The position numbers and the translations under genes were made by a program. The notes under the pieces were generated by a model. That model made no database searches, was not told where the DNA came from, and saw only the letters and a program-made list of their open reading frames with translations. A stretch of 64,000 bases of DNA from an uncultured Opitutaceae bacterium (lineage in GTDB: Bacteria > Verrucomicrobiota > Verrucomicrobiia > Opitutales > Opitutaceae). The stretch is taken from NCBI GenBank assembly GCA_903929355.1, contig CAIYUN010000053.1, positions 39,174 to 103,173 on the forward strand, read 5' to 3'. Every line of letters starts with the position of its first letter. Within the stretch, counting starts at the first letter, position 1. Shown here piece by piece: positions 36,071-45,319 of this stretch.

Positions 36071-38014
36071 ATGTTGTTCCTCGCCAAGCTTGCCGGCTCC
36101 ATGGCCATCCTCTGCGCCCTTGCTCGGCCCGCCGGGGGAGCCGAGCTGAAGACCATCGTCTTCGACCAGCCTGTTTCAACCCAGCAGTGGACGCTCAAGG
36201 AGCTTAACCCGGACCTGCCGACGGATTGGACCGGCTATAATTTTCTCGTGCTCGAGTTCCGGGCCTCCTCCAGCCAGCGGTTTGAACTGGGGCTGCAAAC
36301 CTCCGACCAGCTCATCTCCAAGCGCATCCATCCCTTTCCCGGCGTCTGGGTGCGGGCCTCGATCCCGCTGCGCTTTTACCGCCAGGGTTTGGGCAACGCC
36401 TCCGACCTCGCGGCCACCGTCAACCAGCCGCGCAATTCCTATTGGATCAACATCGAGGGCGGCGGCAACGGTCCGACGACCGACGTGCGCGGCCTGAGCT
36501 TCGTCATGCGGTTTCCCACGGGCGCCCCGAAACTGGAAATCCGCTCCGTCACCCTCGCCCGCACCGACCCCGGCGACGATATCCTCGAGGGCAAACCGTT
36601 GCTCGATTCCTTCGGCCAGTACACCCACCTCGAATGGAACGGCAAGCCCCACACCGAGACGGAGCTGAAGGCGGCCTGGACGGCCGAGGCCGACGCGCTC
36701 GGACACGCCAGCAGCTTGCCGGATCGCGACCAGTTCGGCGGCTTCGCCTCCACCCAGGCCAAGGCAACCGGCTTTTTCCGCGTGGAACAGATCAACGGCG
36801 TCTGGTGGTTCGTGGACCCGGAGGGCCATTGGTTTTATTCGACCGGGGTCAACGGCATCGGCACCGGCATCGGCACGCGCGTGACCGGGCGCGAGGATTA
36901 CTTTGCCAGCCTGCCGGCCCCGGTGGCCCCGCGCGCCGGCGCGCCGGCCAACGCCGGCCGCCAGGTTTCATTTTACACCGCCAATTTGCAGCGCCGCTAT
37001 GGCGCCGATTTCATGGCGCCATGGGCGGCCCTGACCTCCGAACGGATGGGCGCCTGGGGGCTCAACACCAGCTATGGCAACACCGTCAATAACGCGGTCG
37101 GGGCCGCCGGGAAGAAGCGGGCCTATGTCATGAGCCTGCGCGGCTGGCAGAGCGGAACGCAGGTGATGGGCATGCCAGACGTGTATTCAGACGCGTTTGA
37201 CCAGCTGGTGGACCGCTCGATCGCGAGCCAGGTCACGCCGCTCAAGGACGACCCGTGGCTGCTCGGCTACTTCATCGGCAACGAGCCGCCCTGGCCCGGG
37301 CGGGAGAGCCAGTTTGTGGACTTGGTCCTGCAAGGACCGGCCAGCGCGATGCAGTCGCGCTTCCAGGCCGGCCTGGCGCAGGGCGACACACCGGAGAAGC
37401 GGCGTGACCTGGTCCTGGGTGCGTTCGAGCGCTATCTCGCGGTGATCAACACCGCCTTGAAGAAGCATGACCCCAACCATCTCAATCTCGGCATCCGCTT
37501 CGGCGGCACGCCGCCGGACTACGTCATCCGGCTCGCGCGGAACTTCGATGTGTATACGCTGAACAAATACCGCTACGAGCCGCCGCCGGAGCAGATCAGC
37601 AACGTCCACCAGCTGACCGGGCGGCCGGTGCTCATCGGCGAGTTTCACATCGGCGTGCCCGACCGCGGCATGGCCCCGGGGCTGGTCCAGGCCATGAGCC
37701 AGGAGGAGCGCGGGCTCGCCTACAGTTATTATGTGGAGCATGCGGCGGCGCACCCCGAGGTCATCGGGACCCATTGGTTTGAATGGATCGACGAGCCCGT
37801 CTCGGGCCGCAACGACGGGGAAAATTACAACATCGGCTGGATCGACGTGACCGACCAGCCCTACGCCGAGCTCATCAAGGCGGCCGAAACGACCCATGCC
37901 CGCCTGCTCGACATCCACTCGGGCAAGGTGCCGCCCACCGGCCGCCGGGCCAAGACCTCGGACATCGGCAACGCCACCGAGGCCAACCAACTGGGCCTGC
38001 CCGCCATCCAATAG
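36071..38014 (+). CDS. secreted agarase-like glycoside hydrolase (clan GH-A)
   Basis: 647 residues from ATG 36071. The signal peptide (LAKLAGSMAILCALARPAGG) is followed by a beta-sandwich CBM-like region (~25-180) and a TIM-barrel catalytic region opened by GFFRVEQINGVWWFVDPEGHWF, typical of beta-agarases of the GH50 type. Candidate catalytic residues are Glu405 (YFIGNEPP, acid/base after Asn) and Glu524 (LIGEFHIG, nucleophile), 119 residues apart as in clan GH-A. It should act on polysaccharide outside the cytoplasm; agar or porphyran as substrate is inference. The gene stands alone upstream of the cytochrome/DUF1552 pair. Confidence 0.8.
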   Translation: MLFLAKLAGSMAILCALARPAGGAELKTIVFDQPVSTQQWTLKELNPDLPTDWTGYNFLVLEFRASSSQRFELGLQTSDQLISKRIHPFPGVWVRASIPLRFYRQGLGNASDLAATVNQPRNSYWINIEGGGNGPTTDVRGLSFVMRFPTGAPKLEIRSVTLARTDPGDDILEGKPLLDSFGQYTHLEWNGKPHTETELKAAWTAEADALGHASSLPDRDQFGGFASTQAKATGFFRVEQINGVWWFVDPEGHWFYSTGVNGIGTGIGTRVTGREDYFASLPAPVAPRAGAPANAGRQVSFYTANLQRRYGADFMAPWAALTSERMGAWGLNTSYGNTVNNAVGAAGKKRAYVMSLRGWQSGTQVMGMPDVYSDAFDQLVDRSIASQVTPLKDDPWLLGYFIGNEPPWPGRESQFVDLVLQGPASAMQSRFQAGLAQGDTPEKRRDLVLGAFERYLAVINTALKKHDPNHLNLGIRFGGTPPDYVIRLARNFDVYTLNKYRYEPPPEQISNVHQLTGRPVLIGEFHIGVPDRGMAPGLVQAMSQEERGLAYSYYVEHAAAHPEVIGTHWFEWIDEPVSGRNDGENYNIGWIDVTDQPYAELIKAAETTHARLLDIHSGKVPPTGRRAKTSDIGNATEANQLGLPAIQ

Positions 38015-38123
38015 TCCGCCCGACCCACGGCCGGTCCCGCCTCGTCCTACTCCCCCCTCCTGACTCCTTCCAGAAATCTTTTGCCACCGGAGCCGAAATC
38101 AAAATACGGTGAATTTACCCCTC

Positions 38124-40673
38124 ATGAACGCATTGGAAGAAAAAGGCCGGAACGGCCGCCGGATCCCGCGAGCCGCCAGGCTCGGTGTTTCCGCCCTCCT
38201 GATCGGCACCCTCCTGGGCGCGTGCGAGCTGACCTCACGCACCGGTGCCACCGCCCCGACGACCCTGGCGGCCCGGGCCGCGCCCGTCACCACCCCCGGA
38301 CCGGCGGCCCCGCCCAGGGAGAATCCGGGCCTGGCGGAATTTCACCGACAGATTGAGCCGATTTTGAAGTCGAACTGCTATGATTGCCACGGCGACGGCC
38401 GGCACGAGGCCGGCATCGCCTTTGACCAACTGAAGGCCGACCAAATCCTGAGGAATCCCGAGCTGTGGCTCAAGGTGCTGAGAAACACCCGGGCCGGCAT
38501 CATGCCCGCCAATGGCAATCCGCGGCTCACCACCCAGGACCAGAGCACCCTGGACCAGTGGATAAAATTCACGGCGTTTGGCGTGGATCCGGAGCACCTG
38601 GACCCGGGTCGCGTGACCGCCCACCGGCTCAACCGCCTCGAATATCGCAACACCATCCGCGACTTGTTGGGCGTGAGTTTCGACACGGAAAAGGAGTTCC
38701 CCTCCGACGACATCGGCTATGGCTTCGACAACATTGCCGACGTGCTCAACGTCTCGCCCCTGCTGATGGAGAAATATCTCGCCGCCGCGCAAAGCGTGGT
38801 GGATCAGGCCGTCCCCTCCACCTCCCGCGTGATGGCGACCCAGGCGGCGACGGGACGGCAGTTCCTGGGCGCAACCGCGGGCAAGACCGGCGCCAGCATG
38901 AGCTATTTCACCCCGGCAAAAGTCAGCCACACCTTTTCCATCAAGGAGGAGGGGGATTACGATGTGGCGATGGAGGAGGGGCTCGGCAGCGACATCACCT
39001 TCACCACCGCGAGCTGCACCGTCACCGTCAGCCTGGATGACCAGGAGGCCGGCCAGAAAGTCTATCCCTGGCACGGCACCAATTACGGCTCGGAGATCTA
39101 CCCCTCGTGGTTTGAGACGTTTCATGTGCACTGGAAGCCGGGCGACCACCAGGTCACGGTAAGCCTCGCGCCCCGGAACGCGGCCGGGGCCACCAAAAGC
39201 GTGGTCGCCTACCAGATCCGCAAGGTCGCCATCGAAGGCCCGACCAACCCGGCCCAATGGCAGCATCCCGCCAATTACGCTCATTTCTTCCCGCGCGAGG
39301 ACGCCCCCGCAGACTCGGCGGCCCGCGGCGACTACGCGCGCGAACTGCTGGGTGCCTTTGCCACCAAGGCGTTCCGCCGCCCGGTTCCGCCGGCAAGCCT
39401 GGACCATCTGGTGGACATCGCGGAAAAGATCTACCGGGCGCCCGGCAAGACCTTTGAACAGGGTGTGGCGCAGGCGATGGTGGCCGTACTGGCGTCGCCA
39501 CGATTTCTCTTCCGCATTGAACAACCGGCGGACGCCGCGAACCCGGCAGCGTTTGGACTGGTCGACGAGTATGCCCTGGCCTCGCGGCTTTCCTATTTCC
39601 TCTGGTCCACGATGCCGGATGAAACCCTGATGAAACTGGCCGCGGCCGGGCAGTTGCGCAAAAATCTGACGGCGCAGGTGCAAAGAATGGTGGCGGATCC
39701 GCGGGCCGACGCCTTGGTCCAAAATTTCTCGGGCCAATGGCTGCAATCGCGGGCGGTGCTGACGGTGCCCCTGAACGCGCACGACATCCTCCTGCGCGAA
39801 GACATCAACGCCACGGCCGACGACGAGGTGACCCCGGCGCAACGCGCTGCGCTCAACGACGAGACGGCGGCGTATTTTGGCTATGTGATGCGCCACGACC
39901 GCAGCCTCGATGATTTCATTGAGAGCAACTACACGTTTCTCAACCCGGTTCTGGCCGGTTACTATGGCCTGCCCGCGACCCAGGCCGGCGGGGCCGAGAT
40001 GCACCGGGTGGACCTGCCCCCCGGCGACTGGCGCGGCGGGGTTCTGACGATGGGCAGCACCCTGATGGTCACGTCGAATCCCACGCGCACCTCCCCGGTC
40101 AAGCGCGGCAAATGGGTGTTGGAAAACATCCTGGGCGCCCCGCCGCCCCCCCCGCCGCCCGACATCCCGCCCCTGGAGGACGCGGGCAAGAAGACCGCGG
40201 CCCGCACCCCCACGATGCGCGAGACCCTCGCCACGCACCGGGCCAATCCCCTGTGCGCCTCCTGCCATGACCGGATGGATCCGCTCGGGCTTGCCATGGA
40301 AAACTTTGACGCCTTCGGCACGGTGCGCACGAAAGACCTGGGCCAGCCCATTGACGCGACAGGCCGCCTGGCCACCGGGGAATCCTTCAAGGATGTGCGC
40401 GATTTGAAGCACATCCTGGTGACGAATCACCGCGAGGAATTCTACCGCTGCCTGACCGAGAAGCTGCTCACCTACGCCCTCGGCCGGGGGACCGAGTATT
40501 ACGACGTGCCCGCGATTGACAAAATCGTCGAAAGTCTCGACAAGAACGACGGGCATTTCTCGTCGCTGTTGAGCGGGGTCATCAACTCCGCCGCCTTTCA
40601 GGAGGCCCGCAACCTGTCCGACGGGGTGCCCGCCCCGGCCCCGATTTTATCCTTCAACCCCGCCCGCCCATGA
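38124..40673 (+). CDS. DUF1587/1592/1588/1585 cytochrome-c lipoprotein
   Basis: 849 residues. An N-terminal hydrophobic stretch ends in a lipobox (GTLLGAC, Cys34), so the protein should be lipid-anchored. A c-type heme motif CYDCH lies at 85-89 and a second, CASCH, at 711-715. Family domains are in the usual order: DUF1587 (HRLNRLEYRNTIRDLLGV), DUF1595 (FATKAFRRPVPP), DUF1592 (YTFLNPVLAGYYGLP), DUF1588 (GGVLTMGSTLMVTSNPTRTS) and DUF1585 (TEKLLTYALGRGTEYYDVPAID). Such proteins are numerous in planctomycetes and verrucomicrobia and are suspected redox enzymes. A GTG at 38109 is an alternative start. It overlaps the DUF1552 gene by 4 bp. Confidence 0.9.
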   Translation: MNALEEKGRNGRRIPRAARLGVSALLIGTLLGACELTSRTGATAPTTLAARAAPVTTPGPAAPPRENPGLAEFHRQIEPILKSNCYDCHGDGRHEAGIAFDQLKADQILRNPELWLKVLRNTRAGIMPANGNPRLTTQDQSTLDQWIKFTAFGVDPEHLDPGRVTAHRLNRLEYRNTIRDLLGVSFDTEKEFPSDDIGYGFDNIADVLNVSPLLMEKYLAAAQSVVDQAVPSTSRVMATQAATGRQFLGATAGKTGASMSYFTPAKVSHTFSIKEEGDYDVAMEEGLGSDITFTTASCTVTVSLDDQEAGQKVYPWHGTNYGSEIYPSWFETFHVHWKPGDHQVTVSLAPRNAAGATKSVVAYQIRKVAIEGPTNPAQWQHPANYAHFFPREDAPADSAARGDYARELLGAFATKAFRRPVPPASLDHLVDIAEKIYRAPGKTFEQGVAQAMVAVLASPRFLFRIEQPADAANPAAFGLVDEYALASRLSYFLWSTMPDETLMKLAAAGQLRKNLTAQVQRMVADPRADALVQNFSGQWLQSRAVLTVPLNAHDILLREDINATADDEVTPAQRAALNDETAAYFGYVMRHDRSLDDFIESNYTFLNPVLAGYYGLPATQAGGAEMHRVDLPPGDWRGGVLTMGSTLMVTSNPTRTSPVKRGKWVLENILGAPPPPPPPDIPPLEDAGKKTAARTPTMRETLATHRANPLCASCHDRMDPLGLAMENFDAFGTVRTKDLGQPIDATGRLATGESFKDVRDLKHILVTNHREEFYRCLTEKLLTYALGRGTEYYDVPAIDKIVESLDKNDGHFSSLLSGVINSAAFQEARNLSDGVPAPAPILSFNPARP

Positions 40674-42097
40674 AGACGCCCCGCCCTACCCGTCAGGTTG
40701 CCACCGAACGCCACCACCGCCTGGACCGGCGCCAGTTCCTGCGCGGGCTGGGGGTCTGCCTGGCGCTGCCGGCGCTGGAGTCGTTGCTGCCCCGCCGCCT
40801 GCTGGCCGACACGGTTCCCGCGATCCCGGGGATGCCGGGTTTGGGGGCAACCACGGCCACGGGTGCGCCGTTGCGCATGGCTTTCCTCTCCTTTCCCAAC
40901 GGGGCCATTCCGGCGAAATGGTGGCCGACCGGCGAAGGCCGGGATTTTGCGCTCAACGACACGATGAAGGCGCTCGCCAAGGTGAAGGACCGGCTGCAGA
41001 TCATCGGCGGGCTCAGCGACCACTCCGCTGATGCCGGACCCGACGGCGGCGGCGACCACGCCCGCTCGGGGGGCACCTTTCTCACCGCCGTGCGGTGCAA
41101 GAAAACGCTCGGCGCCGACTTCCATGCGGGCATTTCCGTCGACCAGGTGGCGGCCCAGCGGGTGGGCCATCTGACGCCGTTTCCGTCGCTGCAGATTTCC
41201 TGTGACACGGTGCAGAACGCCGGCGCCTGCGACACGGGCTATGTCTGCACCTACCAGCACAACCTGTCCTGGAGCTCGCCGACGACGCCCCTGTCGCCGG
41301 AAACCAACCCGCGCCTCCTGTTCGAACGCCTCTTTGGGGCGGGCGGCACAGCCGCCGAGCGCCGGCAAAGCCTGGCCATCCGGCAGACGCAGCAGAGCTC
41401 CGTGCTCGACTTCGTGACGAGCGAGACCCGCAGCCTGGGGCGGCAGCTTTCCGCGCGGGACCACCAGAAGTTCGATGAATTTCTGACCAGTGTGCGCGAG
41501 ATCGAGCAGCGCATCCAGCGGGCCGAGGCCGCCAAGGGCCAGCACCCCGATCCCGGCATGGACACGCCCGCCGGCGTCCCCGCCAGCTTCACGGAATACG
41601 TCAGGCTCAACCTGGACATGATGTATCTGGCGTTCCTGACCGACAACACGCGGGTGGCCTCCTTCATCTTCAAGGGCGATGGCAACAACAGTGATTTCAC
41701 GGAAATCGGGGTGAACGAGGGCCATCATTTCTGCACCCACCACCGGAATGACCCGGCCCTGATCGCCAAGACCTGCGTCATCGACAAATTCTACGCGGAC
41801 CAGTTCGCCTACTTCCTGGAGAAAATGGAGGCGGCCAAGGATGGGGACGGCCAGTCACTGCTGCACAATTCGATGATCATGTACGGGGGCGGCATTGCGG
41901 ACGGCAACCGGCACACCCACGTCGACCTCCCCATCATCCTCGCCGGCGCCGGCGGCGGCACGCTCACCCCCGGACGATACCTCAAGGGGGGCGACGACGT
42001 CCCAATCGCCAACCTGTATCTGAGCATGCTCGACCGCATGGGAGTCCCCCACGTCGACCGTTTCGGCGATTCCACCGGGCGTCTGACCGGAATCTAA
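40670..42097 (+). CDS. Tat-exported DUF1552 protein
   Basis: 475 residues. A twin-arginine signal (DRRQFLRGLGVCLALPALE) precedes an alkaline-phosphatase-superfamily-like body of the DUF1552 family: RMAFLSFPNGAIPAKWWP, SGGTFLTAVRC, then NPRLLFERLFG, and near the C-terminus MIMYGGGIADGNRHTHVDLP and LILAGAGGG-like segments. The start codon overlaps the stop of the DUF1592 gene (ATGA). These two families are almost always paired and are presumed to act together outside the cytoplasmic membrane. The exact reaction is not known. Confidence 0.9.
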   Translation: MKTPRPTRQVATERHHRLDRRQFLRGLGVCLALPALESLLPRRLLADTVPAIPGMPGLGATTATGAPLRMAFLSFPNGAIPAKWWPTGEGRDFALNDTMKALAKVKDRLQIIGGLSDHSADAGPDGGGDHARSGGTFLTAVRCKKTLGADFHAGISVDQVAAQRVGHLTPFPSLQISCDTVQNAGACDTGYVCTYQHNLSWSSPTTPLSPETNPRLLFERLFGAGGTAAERRQSLAIRQTQQSSVLDFVTSETRSLGRQLSARDHQKFDEFLTSVREIEQRIQRAEAAKGQHPDPGMDTPAGVPASFTEYVRLNLDMMYLAFLTDNTRVASFIFKGDGNNSDFTEIGVNEGHHFCTHHRNDPALIAKTCVIDKFYADQFAYFLEKMEAAKDGDGQSLLHNSMIMYGGGIADGNRHTHVDLPIILAGAGGGTLTPGRYLKGGDDVPIANLYLSMLDRMGVPHVDRFGDSTGRLTGI

Positions 42098-42109
42098 GCC
42101 GCCCGGCCC

Positions 42110-43363
42110 TCAGGCGTAACGGTCCGGGGAGAGCAGGCGCAGATCAAAGGACGGCTGCTCCCCGCTGATGATCTCGCTGACCAGCCGGCCCGTGACCGGG
42201 CTTAAACTCACGCCCAGCATCGCATGGCCGGTGGCGATGGTCAGGTTGGCATATTTTCCCGTGCGGCCGAGATACGGCAGACCGTCGGGCGAGCAAGGCC
42301 GCAAGCCGCACCACGGCCGGACGCCCGCGAAATCCTCCGGCGTAAACTTCGGAAAATACCTCGGCACGGCGTTGATCAGGCTGCGCACCCGCCGGGCGTT
42401 GATGTCCTGGTTGAGCCCGGCCAGCTCCATCATGCCCCCGAACCGCAACGCCCCACCCATCGGGGTGACGGCCATGCGCGCCTCGGCGAGGATGGAGCAA
42501 AGCTGCGGCAGTTCGCGCGGATGAGCGAGGGTCAGGCTGTGGCCCTTGCCGGCCTGGAGGGGGATGCCCAAGCCGAGCCCCCGTGCGATGCCCGACGACC
42601 ACGCGCCGCCGCATAACACAACCTCCCCGGCGGCCAACTCCCCCCGCAGGGTGCGGACGGCCGCGATCCGGTTCCCCCGCACCACCAGCCCGTCCACCCC
42701 GGTTTCCCACTCGAATTTCACCCCGGCCTGCCCGCACCGCCGTTGCAGCGTGGCCAAGTATTTTTCCGGCGACAGGTGGCAATCCTTGGGAAAATAGACC
42801 GCGCCCGCCACGTCCATCGTCACGCCGGGATCGAGCTGCGCGACCTGTCTGGCGTCGAGCACCTCGGCGGGAACGCCGAGCGAGCGGGCCTGCACCGCGA
42901 TCCTCCCCTCCTCGTCCAAGCCGTGCGGCGTCTGGCACAGGATCAACAGGCCGCGGGTCACCAGGCCGATCTCATTGCCGGTCTGCCCGGCGAGCTCCTC
43001 CAAGAGCGCGCGGCTGGCGAAACTGAGATCCCGCAACAACGGCGCACTGCGCCGGACGTGCCCGGCGTTGGCCGCGCGCCAGAATTTTATCCCCCAATCC
43101 ACCAGCCCGGCGTCGAGCCGCGGCTTGATGTAAAAGGGCGACTCCGGGTTCAGCATCCATTTCAGGCCCAGCGCGACCATGCCGGGCGCGGCGAGCGGGG
43201 TGAAGTGGCTCGGCACGATCATGCCGGCGTTGCCAAAGGAGCAGCCGTCGCGCTGCGCGCCCTGGCGCTCAAGCACGGTAACGCGATGGCCCCGGCGGGC
43301 GCAGTGCTCGGCGGCCGACAGTCCGATGACCCCCGCGCCAATGATGAGCACGTCCTGGCTCAT
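42110..43363 (-). CDS. FAD-dependent D-amino-acid (D-hydroxyproline) dehydrogenase
   Basis: 417 residues from ATG 43363 (MSQDVLIIG). DAO-fold oxidoreductase: the FAD dinucleotide motif IIGAGVIGLSAAEHCARRG lies at the N-terminus, CSFGNAGMIVPSH follows as in DadA-like enzymes, and the C-terminal signature is GVRPWCGLRPCSPDGLPYLGR...TGHAMLGVSLSPVTGRLVSEI. With the epimerase and deaminase upstream, the best substrate guess is cis-4-hydroxy-D-proline, oxidised to pyrroline-4-hydroxy-2-carboxylate. It is the last gene of a three-gene operon and overlaps the epimerase gene by ATGA. A generic D-amino-acid dehydrogenase is the alternative. Confidence 0.85.
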   Translation of the reverse strand: MSQDVLIIGAGVIGLSAAEHCARRGHRVTVLERQGAQRDGCSFGNAGMIVPSHFTPLAAPGMVALGLKWMLNPESPFYIKPRLDAGLVDWGIKFWRAANAGHVRRSAPLLRDLSFASRALLEELAGQTGNEIGLVTRGLLILCQTPHGLDEEGRIAVQARSLGVPAEVLDARQVAQLDPGVTMDVAGAVYFPKDCHLSPEKYLATLQRRCGQAGVKFEWETGVDGLVVRGNRIAAVRTLRGELAAGEVVLCGGAWSSGIARGLGLGIPLQAGKGHSLTLAHPRELPQLCSILAEARMAVTPMGGALRFGGMMELAGLNQDINARRVRSLINAVPRYFPKFTPEDFAGVRPWCGLRPCSPDGLPYLGRTGKYANLTIATGHAMLGVSLSPVTGRLVSEIISGEQPSFDLRLLSPDRYA

Positions 43364-44292
43364 GCCCCCGGGAGGCCCCAGCAAAATGGATCGGCCTCGT
43401 CCAGTCGCAACGTGGCCTCGGCCGTGATGTGCGCGGAGCCGGTGATGAGGGGCGCGACCTCGCCACGCCCGCGGTCCAGCCAGCGGAAACTGCCGGTGAA
43501 CTTGCTGCCGAGCATGCCCTCCTGCACCCAGGTTTCACCCTCGGCCAGTTTGCCGTCCGCCGCCAGGCACGCGAGCTTCGCGCTCGTGCCGGTGCCGCAC
43601 GGCGAGCGGTCATAGGCCCGCCCGGGACACAGCACAAAGTTACGCGAGTCGCCGCCCGCCGTGGGCGGCCCGAACAACTCCACATGGTCCACCTCGGGAA
43701 ACCCCTGGGCGTTCACGGCCTGCCGGATGCGCCAGGTGAGATCGGTCAGCGCCACGACGTGAGCAGGCGTGAGTTCGCGGCCGGGTGCACCCGTGAGAAA
43801 AAACCAGTTCCCACCCCAGGCGATATCGCCGGTTATTTTTTCCCCGCCGGGCAGGTCCACGGTCACGGCCCGGGCCTTCCGATAGCTGGGCACGTTGGCC
43901 ACCGACACCCGGCCGTCGGCGTGCAGGGTGGCCGTGACCACGCCGATGGGGGTCTCAATGCGGTGGTCGCCCGGTTGGATCCGCCCGAGATGCGCGAGCG
44001 TGACGACGAGCCCGATGGTGCCGTGGCCGCACATGGCGAGGCAGCCCACATTGTTGAAAAAGATCACCCCGGCCGCGCACGCCGGATCCTGCGGCGGGAC
44101 GAGCAGCGCGCCCACCAGCACGTCCGAGCCCCGCGGCTCGTTGACCACGGCGGACCGAAACCGGTCGTGCCGCGCGCGGAAAACCTCCAACTGGGCCGCG
44201 ACCGACCCGCCGCCGAGATCCGGTCCGCCGGCGAGGACCACGCGGGTCGGTTCACCGCCGGTGTGGGAGTCAATGACCGTGACCGTTTTCAT
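43360..44292 (-). CDS. 4-hydroxyproline 2-epimerase (proline racemase family)
   Basis: 310 residues. The start MKTVTVIDSHTGGEPTRVV is typical of the family. Both catalytic cysteines of an epimerase/racemase are present: Cys88 in MCGHGT and Cys232 in YDRSPCGTGTSA. This argues against trans-3-hydroxyproline dehydratase, which lacks the pair. The enzyme interconverts trans-4-hydroxy-L-proline and cis-4-hydroxy-D-proline. It overlaps the dehydrogenase gene downstream and the DapA-like gene upstream by 4 bp each. The longer upstream frame is antisense-like noise. Confidence 0.9.
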   Translation of the reverse strand: MKTVTVIDSHTGGEPTRVVLAGGPDLGGGSVAAQLEVFRARHDRFRSAVVNEPRGSDVLVGALLVPPQDPACAAGVIFFNNVGCLAMCGHGTIGLVVTLAHLGRIQPGDHRIETPIGVVTATLHADGRVSVANVPSYRKARAVTVDLPGGEKITGDIAWGGNWFFLTGAPGRELTPAHVVALTDLTWRIRQAVNAQGFPEVDHVELFGPPTAGGDSRNFVLCPGRAYDRSPCGTGTSAKLACLAADGKLAEGETWVQEGMLGSKFTGSFRWLDRGRGEVAPLITGSAHITAEATLRLDEADPFCWGLPGA

Positions 44293-45200
44293 CGCCGCCG
44301 CGGAAGTTTGGGGCGGTTCGTGAGCCCCGTGTGGATGACCTGCAAAATGCGCTGGCGCTCCGCGCCCATGAGCGGGCGCCGCGGTGCGCGGACGAACTCC
44401 CGGCCCAGGCCGGCCTCCTGCACCGCGAGCTTGATGTATTGCACAAACTTTGGACTGACATCCAGGTGCAGCAAAGGGGTGAACCAGCGATAGATCTCGC
44501 GCGCCCGGTCCCATTCGCCGCGCCGCGTGAGCTCCCAGAAATACTGGTTCTCCGCCGGAAACGCGATGCCGCTGCCCGCCACCCAGCCGTCGATGCCCAG
44601 CACCGAGGCCTCGAGTGCGAGGTTGTCCACGCCGGTGAACAGCGCGTAGCGATCACCCACGGTGTTGTGCAGGTCGGTGATGCGGCGCACGTCGCCGGAG
44701 CTCTCCTTGAGCGCGACAAATTTCTTCTCATCGGCCAGCCGGGCGAACATCTCGGGGGTGAGATCGTTCCCGTAGCTGACGGGGTTGTTGTAAATCATGA
44801 TGGGCAGGCCGCTGGCCCGGGCCACGGTGCGGAAGTGCGCCATCGTCTCGCGCGGATCCCCCTTGTAGAGCATCGCGGGCATGAGCATCACGCCGTCGAC
44901 CCCGAGTTTCTCGACGTCGCGGGTGTAACGGGCGGCCTCGGCGGTGCTGCTCTCGGCGACGCCGCTCAAAACCTTCACGCGGCCGTTCACCGCCTTGACC
45001 ATGGCCTCGATCACCCGCCGTTTTTCCGCCGGGAGCAGCGGTTGGTTTTCTCCCAGGGATCCGAGAAAAACCAGCCCACTCACCCCGGAGCGGATTAAAA
45101 CCTCGGCATGCCGCGCGGTGGCCTCCAAGTCGGGCAACTCGCCCTTCGTGAGCTGCGTGGTGATGGCGGGAAAAACACCGCTCCAGAATGGCTGGCTCAT
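44289..45200 (-). CDS. DapA-family lyase, probable pyrroline-4-hydroxy-2-carboxylate deaminase
   Basis: 303 residues with the DHDPS/NAL TIM-barrel pattern: GVFPAITTQL at the start, FLGSLGENQPL, the catalytic Tyr138 (IMIYNNPVSY) and Schiff-base Lys165 (FVALKESSGD). By operon context it should convert pyrroline-4-hydroxy-2-carboxylate to 2-oxoglutarate semialdehyde. It is the first gene of the operon, overlapping the epimerase gene by ATGA. No regulator, transporter or semialdehyde dehydrogenase for the pathway is adjacent. Dihydrodipicolinate synthase is the fallback reading from sequence alone. Confidence 0.85.
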   Translation of the reverse strand: MSQPFWSGVFPAITTQLTKGELPDLEATARHAEVLIRSGVSGLVFLGSLGENQPLLPAEKRRVIEAMVKAVNGRVKVLSGVAESSTAEAARYTRDVEKLGVDGVMLMPAMLYKGDPRETMAHFRTVARASGLPIMIYNNPVSYGNDLTPEMFARLADEKKFVALKESSGDVRRITDLHNTVGDRYALFTGVDNLALEASVLGIDGWVAGSGIAFPAENQYFWELTRRGEWDRAREIYRWFTPLLHLDVSPKFVQYIKLAVQEAGLGREFVRAPRRPLMGAERQRILQVIHTGLTNRPKLPRRR

Positions 45201-45319
45201 GGGTGGGGGGATGGTGGCGATGCCGGACCGGCCGGCAAGCAGCAACGACCGCCGCTTGAGCCGGTCCCACCCGTATCGTCCCGAACCGCGGGGTGGAGGC
45301 ACCCCGCCCACATCCAAAC

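Noticed and set aside
38235..40556. A 773-codon minus-strand frame opposite the DUF1592 gene
   Set aside because: The plus-strand gene has all family domains; the opposite frame shows none.
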